The notes beneath the pieces are model-generated. The model did no database searches and had not been told where the DNA came from. It worked only from the letters and a program-made list of their open reading frames with translations. The position numbers and the translations under genes were made by a program. Positions 9,211 to 17,853 of a DNA stretch of 64,000 nt are shown here, piece after piece (position 1 is the stretch's first letter; every line of letters begins with the position of its first letter). Source of the stretch: Amycolatopsis bartoniae (GTDB taxonomy: Bacteria; Actinomycetota; Actinomycetes; Mycobacteriales; Pseudonocardiaceae); NCBI RefSeq assembly GCF_014191255.1, contig NZ_JACHWH010000002.1, forward strand, positions 248,001-312,000, written 5' to 3'.

Positions 9211-10200
9211 TTACAGGTCGATGACGACCTTGAGCTGGGAACGGTCGGTGAGCGCGGCTTCGAGAGCGGCTGCGGTCTCGTCGAGCGAGAATCGGGACGT
9301 CACCAGGGCCGCCAGATCCACCCGCCCGTCGGCGGCCCAGGCGATCGCCGTGGCGAAAGCCCCTGGCCCGTAACGGAAGCAGCCACGGATGTCGAACTCG
9401 TACCGCTGCACGAGCTGCAGCGGGAACGCCGGTTCGGGCTCTCCCGGAACCCCGACCAGCACGAGCGTGCCGCCCGGCGCGAGCGCGCTCGCGGCCGACC
9501 GGATCGCCGGGGGCGCACCCGAGCAGTCGAAGGCCACGTCGAACGGGCCTTCTCCCGTCGTCGCGCCCAGGGCAGCGGCCGCTCGCAGGCGTTCCGGCGA
9601 CAGGTCGGTGACCACGACCTCAGCCGCGCCGTGTGCCCGCGCCGCCTGCAGCACCAGCAGGCCGATCGGCCCGGCGCCGGTGACGAGCACTCGCCGTCCT
9701 GCCACCGGCGCGCCGCGGTCGAGCGCCCACGTGGCCACGGCCAGCGGCTCGATCAGCGACGCGACCTCGTCCGGCACGGAGTCCGGCAGCGGGTGTGCGA
9801 ACTGCGCCGGGACGAGCGCGCTCTCACGGAGCAGCCCGTGGGTCGGCGGGGAGCCGAGGCAGGTGTGGTTCGGGCACACGTTGTACCGGCCGGAAAGGCA
9901 GGCGGCGCAACGCAAGCAGGGCGCGGCAGGTTCGATCGCGACCCGCTCCCCCAGCCGGTCACCGGGCACCCCGGGACCGGTCTCCGTGATCACACCGAAC
10001 CCCTCGTGCCCCAGCACGGTCGGCGCCCGCACCACGTTGGTGCCGTTGCGGCCGTCGGCGAAGTAGTGCAGGTCGGAGCCGCAGAGGCCCACGCCCCGCA
10101 CCGCCACGCGCACCTGCCCCGGCCCGGCCTCACCGCGCGGCACCCGACCGGCGCGGAGATCCCGTGCACCGTGCAGCAGCACGGCCTTGTCCTGCGTCAT
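9211..10200 (-). CDS. Zn-dependent dehydrogenase, L-idonate/L-gulonate 5-dehydrogenase type
   Basis: 329 aa medium-chain dehydrogenase. The catalytic Zn site is GLCGSDLHYF with GHEGFG. The structural Zn cysteines are CLRCAACLSGRYNVC, and the cofactor fold is VLVTGAGPIGLL near residue 175. GSDLHYF resembles sorbitol, L-idonate and RspB-type enzymes. In known RspA/RspB-like clusters this enzyme oxidises L-gulonate to D-fructuronate, the substrate of the fructuronate reductase encoded three genes upstream. That role is inferred from the neighbours. The start overlaps the preceding MFS stop by 4 bp. Confidence 0.85.
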   Translation of the reverse strand: MTQDKAVLLHGARDLRAGRVPRGEAGPGQVRVAVRGVGLCGSDLHYFADGRNGTNVVRAPTVLGHEGFGVITETGPGVPGDRLGERVAIEPAAPCLRCAACLSGRYNVCPNHTCLGSPPTHGLLRESALVPAQFAHPLPDSVPDEVASLIEPLAVATWALDRGAPVAGRRVLVTGAGPIGLLVLQAARAHGAAEVVVTDLSPERLRAAAALGATTGEGPFDVAFDCSGAPPAIRSAASALAPGGTLVLVGVPGEPEPAFPLQLVQRYEFDIRGCFRYGPGAFATAIAWAADGRVDLAALVTSRFSLDETAAALEAALTDRSQLKVVIDL

Positions 10201-11480
10201 ACCAGAACCTCCGAACGCGGCAGCGGCAACGGCTCGACCTTCGGCAAACCGAACCCGTAGACGAGAGCCCCGACGACGGCGACCGCGCCGGAGACGACCA
10301 GCGGGACGACGTAGGACCCACCCGCGAGCGACACGAGCGCGCCGGTGATCAGCGGCCCGCTCACGCCCGCGATGTTCGACGCGAAGTTCTGGATTCCCGC
10401 CAGCGACGAGACCTGCCGGGGCGTCGGCGCGACGTCGGCGGGCAGCGACGCGATCGACGCGGCCGTGAACGCCAGACTCGCGTAGCTGATCGACAGCAGC
10501 GCCAGCGCGACCCCCGCGCTGTCCACGAACACCGCTCCGGCGATCACCGACGACACCAGCAACCCACCGACGAGACACGTCTTGCGCGCCCGGGTCAGCG
10601 TCCAGCCGCGGCGCAGCAACGCGTCCGAGGTGTACCCGCCCAGCGCGGATCCGCCGATCGCGACGATGCCGGGAATGGTGCCGAAGATCCCGAGCTTGAG
10701 CAGGTCGAACCCGCGCGCGGACACCAGATAGCTGGGAAACCAGGTGATGAAGAAGAACAACACGTAGTTGAGGCAGAAGAAGCCCACCATCATCGCCCAC
10801 ACCGTGCGGTGGCGGAACAGCGTGCGCCACCGCACCTTCGGACCGGCGTCGTCCTGCGCGGCGAACCGCGCGCCGCCTTCGACGAGCTTCGTCCGCTCTT
10901 CGTCGGTCAGCTTCGGGTGCTCGTCCGGGTCGCGGTAGGTGGTGAACCACAGCACCACCCACAGCAGCGCGAGCGCGCCGGTGAACACGAACGCCCAGTG
11001 CCAGCTCAGCACGGCGATCACGGTGGACACGACCGGCAGCGCGAGCACGGCGCCGACGCGGGAACCGTTGTCCCAGACGCTGTTCGCGAAGCTGCGCTCC
11101 GAACGCGGGAACCAGTTGCTGACCACCTTGGCGCACGCGGGGTAGCCCACGGACTCGCCGACGCCGAGCACCAGCCGCGCGGCGATCAGCAGGGCGCCGT
11201 TGCGGATGAGCCCGACCAGCATGGTCACCCCACCCCAGACGAGCGCGCCGATGCCGAACACGCGCCGCACGCCGTGCTTGTCGATCAGGGCACCGGCGGG
11301 CAGCTGCGACAGCGCGTAGGTCAGGAAGAACGCGCTGAGCGCGAAGCCCTGCTCGGTCGGGGTGAGGTGGATGTCCTCCGACATGTAGGGCAGCGCCACG
11401 CTCAACGTCGTGCGGTCGATGTAGTTGACCACGAAGGACAGGCTGCACAGCCCGGCCATGTACCAGCGCAGGTTCTTCAT
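10197..11480 (-). CDS. MFS transporter, hexuronate/glucarate-like (ACS family)
   Basis: 427 aa with 12 predicted membrane segments. It begins with RWYMAGLCSLSFVVNYIDRT, the helix-1 pattern (NYxDR) of the anion:cation symporter family that includes GudP, ExuT and GarP. The motif GALIDKHGVRR follows helix 2. It is embedded between KDPG aldolase and the dehydrogenase with 4-bp overlaps on both sides. It most likely brings a hexonate or hexuronate into the cell by proton symport. Confidence 0.88.
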   Translation of the reverse strand: MKNLRWYMAGLCSLSFVVNYIDRTTLSVALPYMSEDIHLTPTEQGFALSAFFLTYALSQLPAGALIDKHGVRRVFGIGALVWGGVTMLVGLIRNGALLIAARLVLGVGESVGYPACAKVVSNWFPRSERSFANSVWDNGSRVGAVLALPVVSTVIAVLSWHWAFVFTGALALLWVVLWFTTYRDPDEHPKLTDEERTKLVEGGARFAAQDDAGPKVRWRTLFRHRTVWAMMVGFFCLNYVLFFFITWFPSYLVSARGFDLLKLGIFGTIPGIVAIGGSALGGYTSDALLRRGWTLTRARKTCLVGGLLVSSVIAGAVFVDSAGVALALLSISYASLAFTAASIASLPADVAPTPRQVSSLAGIQNFASNIAGVSGPLITGALVSLAGGSYVVPLVVSGAVAVVGALVYGFGLPKVEPLPLPRSEVLV

Positions 11481-12040
11481 CGGAAGCTCCGGGGGATGAT
11501 CCAGGTGCCGCCCGCACAGGGCACGGTGGACAGTGCGAGGTAGTCCGCGACGTTGGCTTCGGAGATGCCACCGGTCGGGCAGAACCGCGCCTGCGGCAGC
11601 GGTCCGGCCACCGCGCGCAGGAAGGCCGCGCCACCGGACGCCTCGGCGGGGAAGAACTTCATTTCCGTGATGTCCCGGTCGAGCAGGGTCAGAATCTCGG
11701 TGACCGTGCTGACGCCGGGCAGGAACGGCACGCCCTGTGCTGCCAGCGCGTCGACGAGCGAGGCCGGAGAACCCGGTGACACCAGGAACTTCGCCCCCGC
11801 CGCAACGGCTTCCTCGGCCTGCCGCGGCTGGGTGATCGTGCCCGCACCGATCACGATCGCCGGCACCTCGGCGGCGATGCGCCGGATGCTCTCCAGGGCG
11901 GCGGGGGTCCGCAGGGTCAGCTCCATCGTGCGGATTCCGTCGGCCAGCAGTGCTTTCGCCAGCGGCACCGCGCGCTCGGCGTCGTCGAGCACGACCACCG
12001 GGATCACGGCGCCCAGGCCCATCAGCTCACGCGCGTCCAT
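11477..12040 (-). CDS. eda: KDPG aldolase (2-dehydro-3-deoxy-6-phosphogluconate aldolase)
   Basis: 187 aa class I aldolase. Catalytic Glu40, Arg44 (MELTLRT) and Schiff-base Lys128 (MKFFPAE) correspond to E45, R49 and K133 of E. coli Eda with a constant offset of five. It splits KDPG into pyruvate and glyceraldehyde 3-phosphate, the last step of the pathway encoded here. A strong AAGGAGGTG site precedes the ATG. The protein ends right after GGTWIIPRSFR, about 20 residues shorter than usual, because the frame closes at the start of the next gene. Confidence 0.93.
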   Translation of the reverse strand: MDARELMGLGAVIPVVVLDDAERAVPLAKALLADGIRTMELTLRTPAALESIRRIAAEVPAIVIGAGTITQPRQAEEAVAAGAKFLVSPGSPASLVDALAAQGVPFLPGVSTVTEILTLLDRDITEMKFFPAEASGGAAFLRAVAGPLPQARFCPTGGISEANVADYLALSTVPCAGGTWIIPRSFR

Positions 12041-13337
12041 CGAGCACCTCCTTCAGTACCGCTCGCGGGTCTTCGTGCACCAGTTGCCGGTGTGCGGCGA
12101 GGACCTGCCCGCGGAAGTCCGGATCGTCCGGCAGCACGCGGCGCAACGGATCGGTTCGCAGCTCCTCGGCGAGCGGATCCCGCAGGTCTTCGGTGGTCTC
12201 GACGTGCCTCAGCCACGCGGCGACCACATACGGGATCCAGCGCGGTTCCCGTCCTCGCGTGCGCAGGTCGGTGGCCGTGCCGAGCAGGCGCGGCCCGAGC
12301 TTCTGGGAGCCGTCGCTCGCGACCTGCTTCGTCGTGTGGCGCAGGGCGGGATTGGCGAAACGGGCCAGCGTGGTGCGCCCGTACTCCACGGCGTCGGTCG
12401 GGGCGTCCAGAACCGGCAGCACGTCGTCGGTGATCATGCCGGAGCACGCGTCGCGCAGCACCGGATCACCTACCGCTTCGGCGATCGTCGCGTGCCCCAG
12501 CAGCAGCCCGAAGTACGCCAGCAGCGAATGGCTCGCGTTGAGCACCCGGAGCTTCAACCGCTCCCACGGCTCGACGTCGGCGGTGAACACCGCGCCCGCC
12601 CGCTCCCACGCCGGGCGGTCACCGGCGAACGAGTCCTCGATCACCCACTGGCGGAACGGTTCGGTGACGACCAGCGCCTCGTCGCGGTAGCCCAGCTCCC
12701 GCTCCGCCTCGCGCAGGTCGTCCTCCGTGGTGGCCGGCGTGATGCGATCGACCATGGTGGACGGGAACGTGACGTTGTCGCCGATCCAGTCCGCCAGCGC
12801 GCCGAGCCCGGCCGCGTGGCAGAACGACTCCACGAGACCACGCAGGAACTCGCCGTTGCCGGGCAGGTTGTCGCAGCACACCACGGTGAGCGGCGGTCCG
12901 CCCACGCGGCGCCGGAGGCCGTGCACCAGCTGGCCCACGACGGTCTTCGACTGCTTGCCCGTCAGGTCGCCGGTGATCTCGGGGTCGCCCAGGTCCAGCT
13001 TCCCGGTCGCCGGATCGTGGCGGTAGCCCTTCTCCGTGACCGTCAGCGTGACCACGCGGATCTGCGGTCGCGCCAGCAGTTCCGGCACGTCCTCGCCGCG
13101 GACGACACCTGAGAGCGCCCCCACCATGCGCGGCGCCGCCGCGCCTTCGCCTCGCTCCAGCACCGTGTACCGATAGTCCTGCGGCTCCAGAACGCCACGC
13201 ATGCGGTTGCTCACGCCGAGCACACCCCAGGACCGGTCACCGGTCGCGAGCATCGCGTCCTCGGTGTACACCACCTGGTGCGCACGGGAGAACGCGCCGA
13301 GTCCGAAGTGGACGATGCCGGTCGACTCGGGGCGCAT
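12027..13337 (-). CDS. uxuB: D-fructuronate reductase / mannitol-dehydrogenase-family oxidoreductase
   Basis: 436 aa polyol-specific long-chain dehydrogenase. The N-terminal nucleotide site GIVHFGLGAFSRAHQ is typical of UxuB/MtlD. The catalytic helix LKLRVLNASHSLLAYFG holds Lys262, Asn267 and His270. Mannitol 2-dehydrogenase is an alternative from sequence alone. Beside mannonate dehydratase and KDG kinase, reduction of D-fructuronate to D-mannonate is the more likely activity. The ATG shares one base with the kinase stop. Longer starts run into the kinase gene and were rejected. Confidence 0.88.
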   Translation of the reverse strand: MRPESTGIVHFGLGAFSRAHQVVYTEDAMLATGDRSWGVLGVSNRMRGVLEPQDYRYTVLERGEGAAAPRMVGALSGVVRGEDVPELLARPQIRVVTLTVTEKGYRHDPATGKLDLGDPEITGDLTGKQSKTVVGQLVHGLRRRVGGPPLTVVCCDNLPGNGEFLRGLVESFCHAAGLGALADWIGDNVTFPSTMVDRITPATTEDDLREAERELGYRDEALVVTEPFRQWVIEDSFAGDRPAWERAGAVFTADVEPWERLKLRVLNASHSLLAYFGLLLGHATIAEAVGDPVLRDACSGMITDDVLPVLDAPTDAVEYGRTTLARFANPALRHTTKQVASDGSQKLGPRLLGTATDLRTRGREPRWIPYVVAAWLRHVETTEDLRDPLAEELRTDPLRRVLPDDPDFRGQVLAAHRQLVHEDPRAVLKEVLDGRA

Positions 13338-14263
13338 CACGCGCTCACCCCCGCGTGCGCGAGAACCTCCGGCAGTGGCGCGATCCGGCCCGTGCCGCCC
13401 TGACCGCCGACGGACAGCGAAGCCGCGGCGGCCCCGATCCGCGCGGCGTCGGCCACGGAGTCGCCCAGCGCGAGCCGCGCGGTGGCGGTACCGGCGAACA
13501 CGTCCCCGGCGCCCGTCTGGTCGACCACCTCCGGCGCGGGAACCGCCTCGTGCCACCGCTCCCCCGCGGCGGTGGACACGTGCACCCCCGAGCTGCCGCA
13601 CGTCACGGCGACCGCCCGCGCACCCAGCTCCCGCAGCGCCGCCGCGGCGGCCGCCGGATCCGGGGCGGCCAGCAGCGCCTTGGTTTCCCCCGGCGCCGAC
13701 GGCGTGACCAGGGTGGCGAACGGTGCCAGCGCGCGCAGCGCGTCCGCCGCCTCAGCCGCCGTGGTCAGGCGCGGCCGGTAGTTGGGGTCGTAGACGAACC
13801 GGCGGCTCCACTCCGCGGCGGCCAGTACGGCGGCGCGGGCGGAAGCCGAGATGGCGCAGGTGATCCCGCTCGCGAGCACGGCACCGGCGTTCGCGAGCAC
13901 GTCGCGGTCCAGATCCTCGGGCGAGAGCTGCGAACCCACCGATCCCGTTCGCGCGTAGCAGAACTGCCGGTCGCCGTCCGGATCGCTGTACTGCACGTAC
14001 ATCCCCTGCTGCCCGGGCACCCGGCGCAGCAACGCATCGTCGATGCCGAGCTGCCGGACCCGGGTGGCGACGGCGTCGCCGAGCTCGTCGTCGGTCACCC
14101 GCGCGACCAGGCCCACCCGCGCGCCCGCGGCCGCCGCGGCGGCCGCCGCGTTGACCACGTCGCCGGAGACACCCATGCGAGCCGGAATCCCGTCGCCGAA
14201 CGGCGCCAGTGTCGAGAACTCCACCAGTGGCTCCCCGAGGAGCACCACGTCGTACGCGCTCAC
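13337..14263 (-). CDS. kdgK: 2-keto-3-deoxygluconate kinase, PfkB family
   Basis: 308 aa ribokinase-fold enzyme. It opens [12 protein letters not shown] and has an [12 protein letters not shown] substrate-binding stretch. The C-terminal PfkB signature [11 protein letters not shown] contains the catalytic Asp near residue 255. In this operon it should phosphorylate KDG, made by the dehydratase, to KDPG for the aldolase. The start overlaps the dehydratase stop by 4 bp and its stop touches the reductase start. Confidence 0.9.
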   Translation of the reverse strand: MSAYDVVLLGEPLVEFSTLAPFGDGIPARMGVSGDVVNAAAAAAAAGARVGLVARVTDDELGDAVATRVRQLGIDDALLRRVPGQQGMYVQYSDPDGDRQFCYARTGSVGSQLSPEDLDRDVLANAGAVLASGITCAISASARAAVLAAAEWSRRFVYDPNYRPRLTTAAEAADALRALAPFATLVTPSAPGETKALLAAPDPAAAAAALRELGARAVAVTCGSSGVHVSTAAGERWHEAVPAPEVVDQTGAGDVFAGTATARLALGDSVADAARIGAAAASLSVGGQGGTGRIAPLPEVLAHAGVSA

Positions 14264-15474
14264 CAGTCGTGCACCGACCCGTCGCGACGGCGGTTCACCG
14301 GCAGGTACTTGGGGTCGTACGGGAACTTCGCCGCGGCTTCCTCGTCCACCTCGACCCCGAGCCCCGGCAGGTCACCGGGATGCAGGTAGCCGCCCTTGAA
14401 CGTGTAGGACGTGCGGAAGACCTCGCCCGCCGGGTCCGCGTGCCCCATGTACTCCTGGATGCCGAAGTTCGGCACCGAAAGGTCCACGTGCAGCGCCGCC
14501 GCGAGCGACACCGGCGACAGGTCACCCGCGCCGTGCGAACCGCTGCGCACGCCGTAGAGGTCGGCGAGCGCGAAGATCCGGCGCAGGTGCGTGATCCCGC
14601 CCGCGTGCGACACCGACGTGCGCACGTAGTCGATGAGCCGCTCGGTGATCAGGTGCTGGCAGTCCCAGATGGAGTTGAACACCTCGCCCACGGCCAGCGG
14701 CGTCGTCGTGTGCTGCCGGATCGTCCGGAACGCCTCCTGGTCCTCGGCCGGGGTGGGGTCCTCGATCCAGAACATCCGGTGCGGTTCGAGGTCCTTGCCC
14801 AGCCGCCCGGCCTCGATCGGGGTCAGCCGGTGGTGCACGTCGTGCAGCAGGTGGAAGCCGAAACCGAACCGCTCCCGCACCGCGCCCAGCATCTCCGGCG
14901 CGAACCGCAGGTACGGCGCGGTGTCCCACAGGTCCTCCTGCGGCCGCGCGCCCGCCGCGGGCTCGTACACCGTCTGCCCCTCGTGGGGGATGCCGTAGGT
15001 CTTGTCCAGCCCAGGCACCCCGGACTGCGCGCGCACCGCGAGGTAACCCTCGTCGAGGTAGCGGGCCACGTCGTCGAGCATCTCGGGCACGTCGCGGCCG
15101 CTCGCGTGCCCGTAGACCATGACGCCGTCGCGCGCCGCGCCACCGAGCAGCTGGTAGACCGGCAGCCCGGCGATCTTGCCCTTGATGTCCCAGAGCGCGA
15201 CGTCCACGGCGGCGATGGCGGTCATCGTGACCGGGCCCCGGCGCCAGTACGCGCCCTTGTACAGGTACTGCCAGACGTCCTCGATGCGGTGTGCGTCGCG
15301 GCCGATCAGCAGCGGGCACACGTGGTCGCGCAGGTATGCGGCGACGGCGAGCTCACGGCCGTTGAGGGTCGCGTCGCCCCAGCCGACGACACCCTCGTCG
15401 GTGGTCACCTTGAGGGTCACGTAGTTCCGGCCCGGCGCGGTGACGAGCACCTCTGCTCCGACGATCTTGGTCAT
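14260..15474 (-). CDS. manD: D-mannonate dehydratase, enolase superfamily (ManD/RspA group)
   Basis: 404 aa, matching the family length. Residues lining the ManD active site are present with near-identical numbering: Arg148, Tyr160, metal ligands Asp212, Glu238 and Glu264, and His214 and His314 ([28 protein letters not shown]). The enzyme dehydrates D-mannonate to 2-keto-3-deoxy-D-gluconate. Some ManD-group proteins are slow or prefer D-gluconate, but here the neighbouring reductase, kinase and aldolase complete the mannonate route. It overlaps the flanking genes by 4 bp on each side. Confidence 0.93.
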   Translation of the reverse strand: MTKIVGAEVLVTAPGRNYVTLKVTTDEGVVGWGDATLNGRELAVAAYLRDHVCPLLIGRDAHRIEDVWQYLYKGAYWRRGPVTMTAIAAVDVALWDIKGKIAGLPVYQLLGGAARDGVMVYGHASGRDVPEMLDDVARYLDEGYLAVRAQSGVPGLDKTYGIPHEGQTVYEPAAGARPQEDLWDTAPYLRFAPEMLGAVRERFGFGFHLLHDVHHRLTPIEAGRLGKDLEPHRMFWIEDPTPAEDQEAFRTIRQHTTTPLAVGEVFNSIWDCQHLITERLIDYVRTSVSHAGGITHLRRIFALADLYGVRSGSHGAGDLSPVSLAAALHVDLSVPNFGIQEYMGHADPAGEVFRTSYTFKGGYLHPGDLPGLGVEVDEEAAAKFPYDPKYLPVNRRRDGSVHDW

Positions 15475-16796
15475 GCGGGCTGCCCTTCGGTTGCGGGACG
15501 GGAATCGGTGGCCCAGCCGGCGTATTCGCCGCCGCGGGCACGGGGTGCGGTCTCCGGCATCCAGCGCAGCGCGACCAGGCTGATCAGGATGAGGACCCCG
15601 ACGTAGACCGCGTCGAGCGTGAACCCACCGCCCGACGCGGCGAGCAGCGCGGCGGCGACGACGGTGAACGGGCCGCTGGCGATCATGGAGCCGAACTGCC
15701 AGACGATGGACACGCCGCTGTAGCGGGCGCCGGCGGGGAACAGCTCCGGGAAGTACGACGCCTGGGGAGCGTAGGTCGCGCCGTGGCCGAACGCGAGTCC
15801 GGCGACCAGCAGCAGGGTGATGACGACCGCGTTGCCGGTCTGGATCGCGAGGAAGCCCGGCACGACGAGGACGAGGTTGAGCACGGTGGCGGCGAGGTAG
15901 ACCGGGCGGCGGCCGACCCGGTCGGTCAGCAGGCCCCAGACCGGCAGCAGCACCAGCTCCGCGACGATCGCGACGATCACGCCGTCCAGCACTGTCCCGC
16001 TGTCGACGCCCTGGCTCTTGGCGTAGGAGACGAGGAAGACCGTGTAGAACGGGAAGACGGCGGCCTCGACGAACTTCGTCAGCGTGCCCGCGACGACCTC
16101 GCGCCGATGGTCGCGCATGAGGACCTTGAGCGGGGCGCGGTGCTCGCGCCCGGGCTGGAAGGTCTCCCGCACCCGCAGCCGTACGTACAGCCCGACGAGG
16201 ACCACGACCGCGCTGAGCAGGAACGGGATCCGCCAGCCCCAGGCCACGAAGTCGCGTTCGGACATCCGCGCGTCGAGCAGGGCGAACAGCGCGCTCGGGA
16301 TCAGGTACGCGGCGGGCGAACCGAGCTGTACGAAGCTCGCGTAGAAGCCGCGGCGCGCGGCCGGGGCGGCCTCGGCGGTCAGCAGCACCGCGCCACCCTG
16401 CTCCCCGCCGACGCCGAAGCCCTGCACCAGGCGCACCAGCACGAGGACCACCGGCGCCCAGACACCGATCTGGGCGTACCCGGGCATGAGACCCACGGCG
16501 AACGTGCCGAGCCCGGTGAGCAGGAGCGTGTAGACGAGGGTCCGGCGACGGCCGAGCCGGTCGCCGACATGACCCCACACGATGCCGCCGAGCGGCCGGG
16601 CGAAGAAGCCCACGGCATAAGTCGAGAACGCGGCCAGCGTGCCGAGCAACGGGCTGACCGCCGGGAAGAAGACCTTGTTGAACACCAGCGCGGACGCGGT
16701 GCCGTAGATGAAGAAGTCGTAGTACTCGGCCACCGTGCCGATCACCGACGCGGCGACCGTGCGCGGCAGGGACGCTCGGGTGAGTTGGGTCGTCAT
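15471..16796 (-). CDS. MFS transporter, metabolite:H+ symporter (MHS) family
   Basis: 441 aa, first gene of the operon. The ATG at 16796 is chosen because GAGGAG lies 6 nt upstream; starts further up would cross the operator. It has the MHS signature [16 protein letters not shown] in helix 1, [12 protein letters not shown] between helices 2 and 3, and [16 protein letters not shown] in helix 4. Relatives carry carboxylates and sugar acids (KgtP, ShiA, ProP types). It probably imports the acid that induces the operon. Confidence 0.9.
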   Translation of the reverse strand: MTTQLTRASLPRTVAASVIGTVAEYYDFFIYGTASALVFNKVFFPAVSPLLGTLAAFSTYAVGFFARPLGGIVWGHVGDRLGRRRTLVYTLLLTGLGTFAVGLMPGYAQIGVWAPVVLVLVRLVQGFGVGGEQGGAVLLTAEAAPAARRGFYASFVQLGSPAAYLIPSALFALLDARMSERDFVAWGWRIPFLLSAVVVLVGLYVRLRVRETFQPGREHRAPLKVLMRDHRREVVAGTLTKFVEAAVFPFYTVFLVSYAKSQGVDSGTVLDGVIVAIVAELVLLPVWGLLTDRVGRRPVYLAATVLNLVLVVPGFLAIQTGNAVVITLLLVAGLAFGHGATYAPQASYFPELFPAGARYSGVSIVWQFGSMIASGPFTVVAAALLAASGGGFTLDAVYVGVLILISLVALRWMPETAPRARGGEYAGWATDSRPATEGQPA

Positions 16797-16831
16797 CGAC
16801 ACTCCTCGGGGACGGGACCTCCGCCATGGAG

Positions 16832-16868
16832 GTACTGCCATACAAGTACTGACATGCATATGCTGTCA
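16832..16868. promoter_or_regulatory. Candidate operator between the sugar-acid operon and its GntR regulator
   Basis: The divergent promoter has two inverted repeats: GTACT/AGTAC arms at 16832-16836 and 16845-16849, and TGACA/TGTCA arms at 16850-16854 and 16864-16868 with TGCATATGC between them. It is locally AT-richer than the flanks. It lies 36 bp before the MFS start and 28 bp before the regulator start, the expected place for a FadR-type repressor site. Confidence 0.55.
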
Positions 16869-16896
16869 AGTGTCGGAGGACCGGTAGGGTGGGCGA

Positions 16897-17610
16897 ATGG
16901 CGAAGGCAGCGGCGAAACCGTCGGCACGGGTGGTCGTGCACCGGGAGCTGAGGAACCGGATCATCACGCTGAAGCTGCCGCCGGGTGCGCCGCTGTCGGA
17001 GAACGAACTGGCGGCGGAGCTGTCGGTCAGCCGCACGCCGGTCCGCGAGGCGCTGCTGCTGCTCGCCGAGGAGGAGCTGGTCCAGGTCTTCCCGCAGCTG
17101 GGCACGTTCGTGTCGCGCGTGGACCTGCAGCGCGTGGCCGACGCGCAGTTCGTCCGGGAGGCCGTGGAGGTCGCCTCGCTGGCCGACGCGGTGGAGCGGC
17201 TCGACGAGGACGTGCTCACGGGGCTGCGGAACGTCCTGGCCCGGCAACGTGCCGCGGAGGACGACGCGGAACGGTTCTTCCAGCTCGACGAGGAGTTCCA
17301 CCAGCTGCTGCTCACCGCGGGCGGCCATGGGAACGCCTGGCGCACGGTCGTTTCGGCGAAGGCGCACCTCGACCGCGCCCGGCGGCTCGGCATGCGGATG
17401 GTCAGCCCGGTGCCGTCGCTGATCGACCAGCACGAGGCGATCGTGGACTCGCTCGCGGCCGGGAACCTCGACGCGTCGGCCGAGGCGATGCGTGCCCACC
17501 TGCGGCTGGTGTTCCAGGACGTCGAGCGGATCCGCAGCCATTCCCCGGAGCTGTTCGCGGGCGACGGCAACCAGCGGCCGGTCCGGCGGACCATCACCGC
17601 CTGGGCGTGA
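16897..17610 (+). CDS. GntR-family regulator, FCD (FadR) subfamily
   Basis: 237 aa. The winged helix occupies residues about 12-75 ([31 protein letters not shown]). The all-helical FCD ligand domain follows, with acidic and histidine metal-ligand positions ([24 protein letters not shown]). It is divergent from the sugar-acid operon across a 100-bp promoter region. By analogy with UxuR, ExuR and LgoR it probably represses the operon until a hexonate or hexuronate binds. The ligand itself is inferred. Confidence 0.92.
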   Translation: MAKAAAKPSARVVVHRELRNRIITLKLPPGAPLSENELAAELSVSRTPVREALLLLAEEELVQVFPQLGTFVSRVDLQRVADAQFVREAVEVASLADAVERLDEDVLTGLRNVLARQRAAEDDAERFFQLDEEFHQLLLTAGGHGNAWRTVVSAKAHLDRARRLGMRMVSPVPSLIDQHEAIVDSLAAGNLDASAEAMRAHLRLVFQDVERIRSHSPELFAGDGNQRPVRRTITAWA

Positions 17611-17795
17611 CCGGTCCGGTCCGTCTGGGGCGCCTGCCGCCCGCCGGCTGGGCGCCTCCGCGGCACCTGCGCGTCCGCCGGTGAACCGCAGTCCCTGCCG
17701 CACGCCCCCCGCGCCCGGTTCGCCGGACCGTCACCGCCTGGGCACAATTGTCCGATTCTCCTTGTCGCGCAAGGAAAACGCGGCATTCCGCCGTC

Positions 17796-17817
17796 GTTCA
17801 CCCCGGTGTCGCCGGGC
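17796..17817 (+). promoter_or_regulatory. Possible PHO box upstream of the phosphatase
   Basis: GTTCACCCCGG is followed at 11-nt spacing by the weaker unit TGTCGCCGGGC. This resembles the tandem GTTCACC units bound by PhoP in streptomycetes. It lies about 37 bp before the phosphatase ATG. The second unit matches only 5 of 7 core bases, so this is a suggestion. Confidence 0.35.
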
Positions 17818-17853
17818 GTTACTACGTTCTCCTCCGATCCCCGAGGAGGCGCC

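Noticed and set aside
6683..9373. 896-aa plus-strand open frame
   Set aside because: Pro/Arg/Ser/His-rich antisense shadow of the hydrolase, cyclase and MFS genes.
14260..17703. 1147-aa continuous minus-strand frame
   Set aside because: Only the part up to 15474 (ManD) is coding; the rest is another frame of the MFS gene and antisense of the regulator.
17586..17745. About 20-bp imperfect repeat (CGGACC-TCACCGCCTGGGC) at the GntR end and again near 17724
   Set aside because: Short and isolated; may be a small local duplication but has no further structure.
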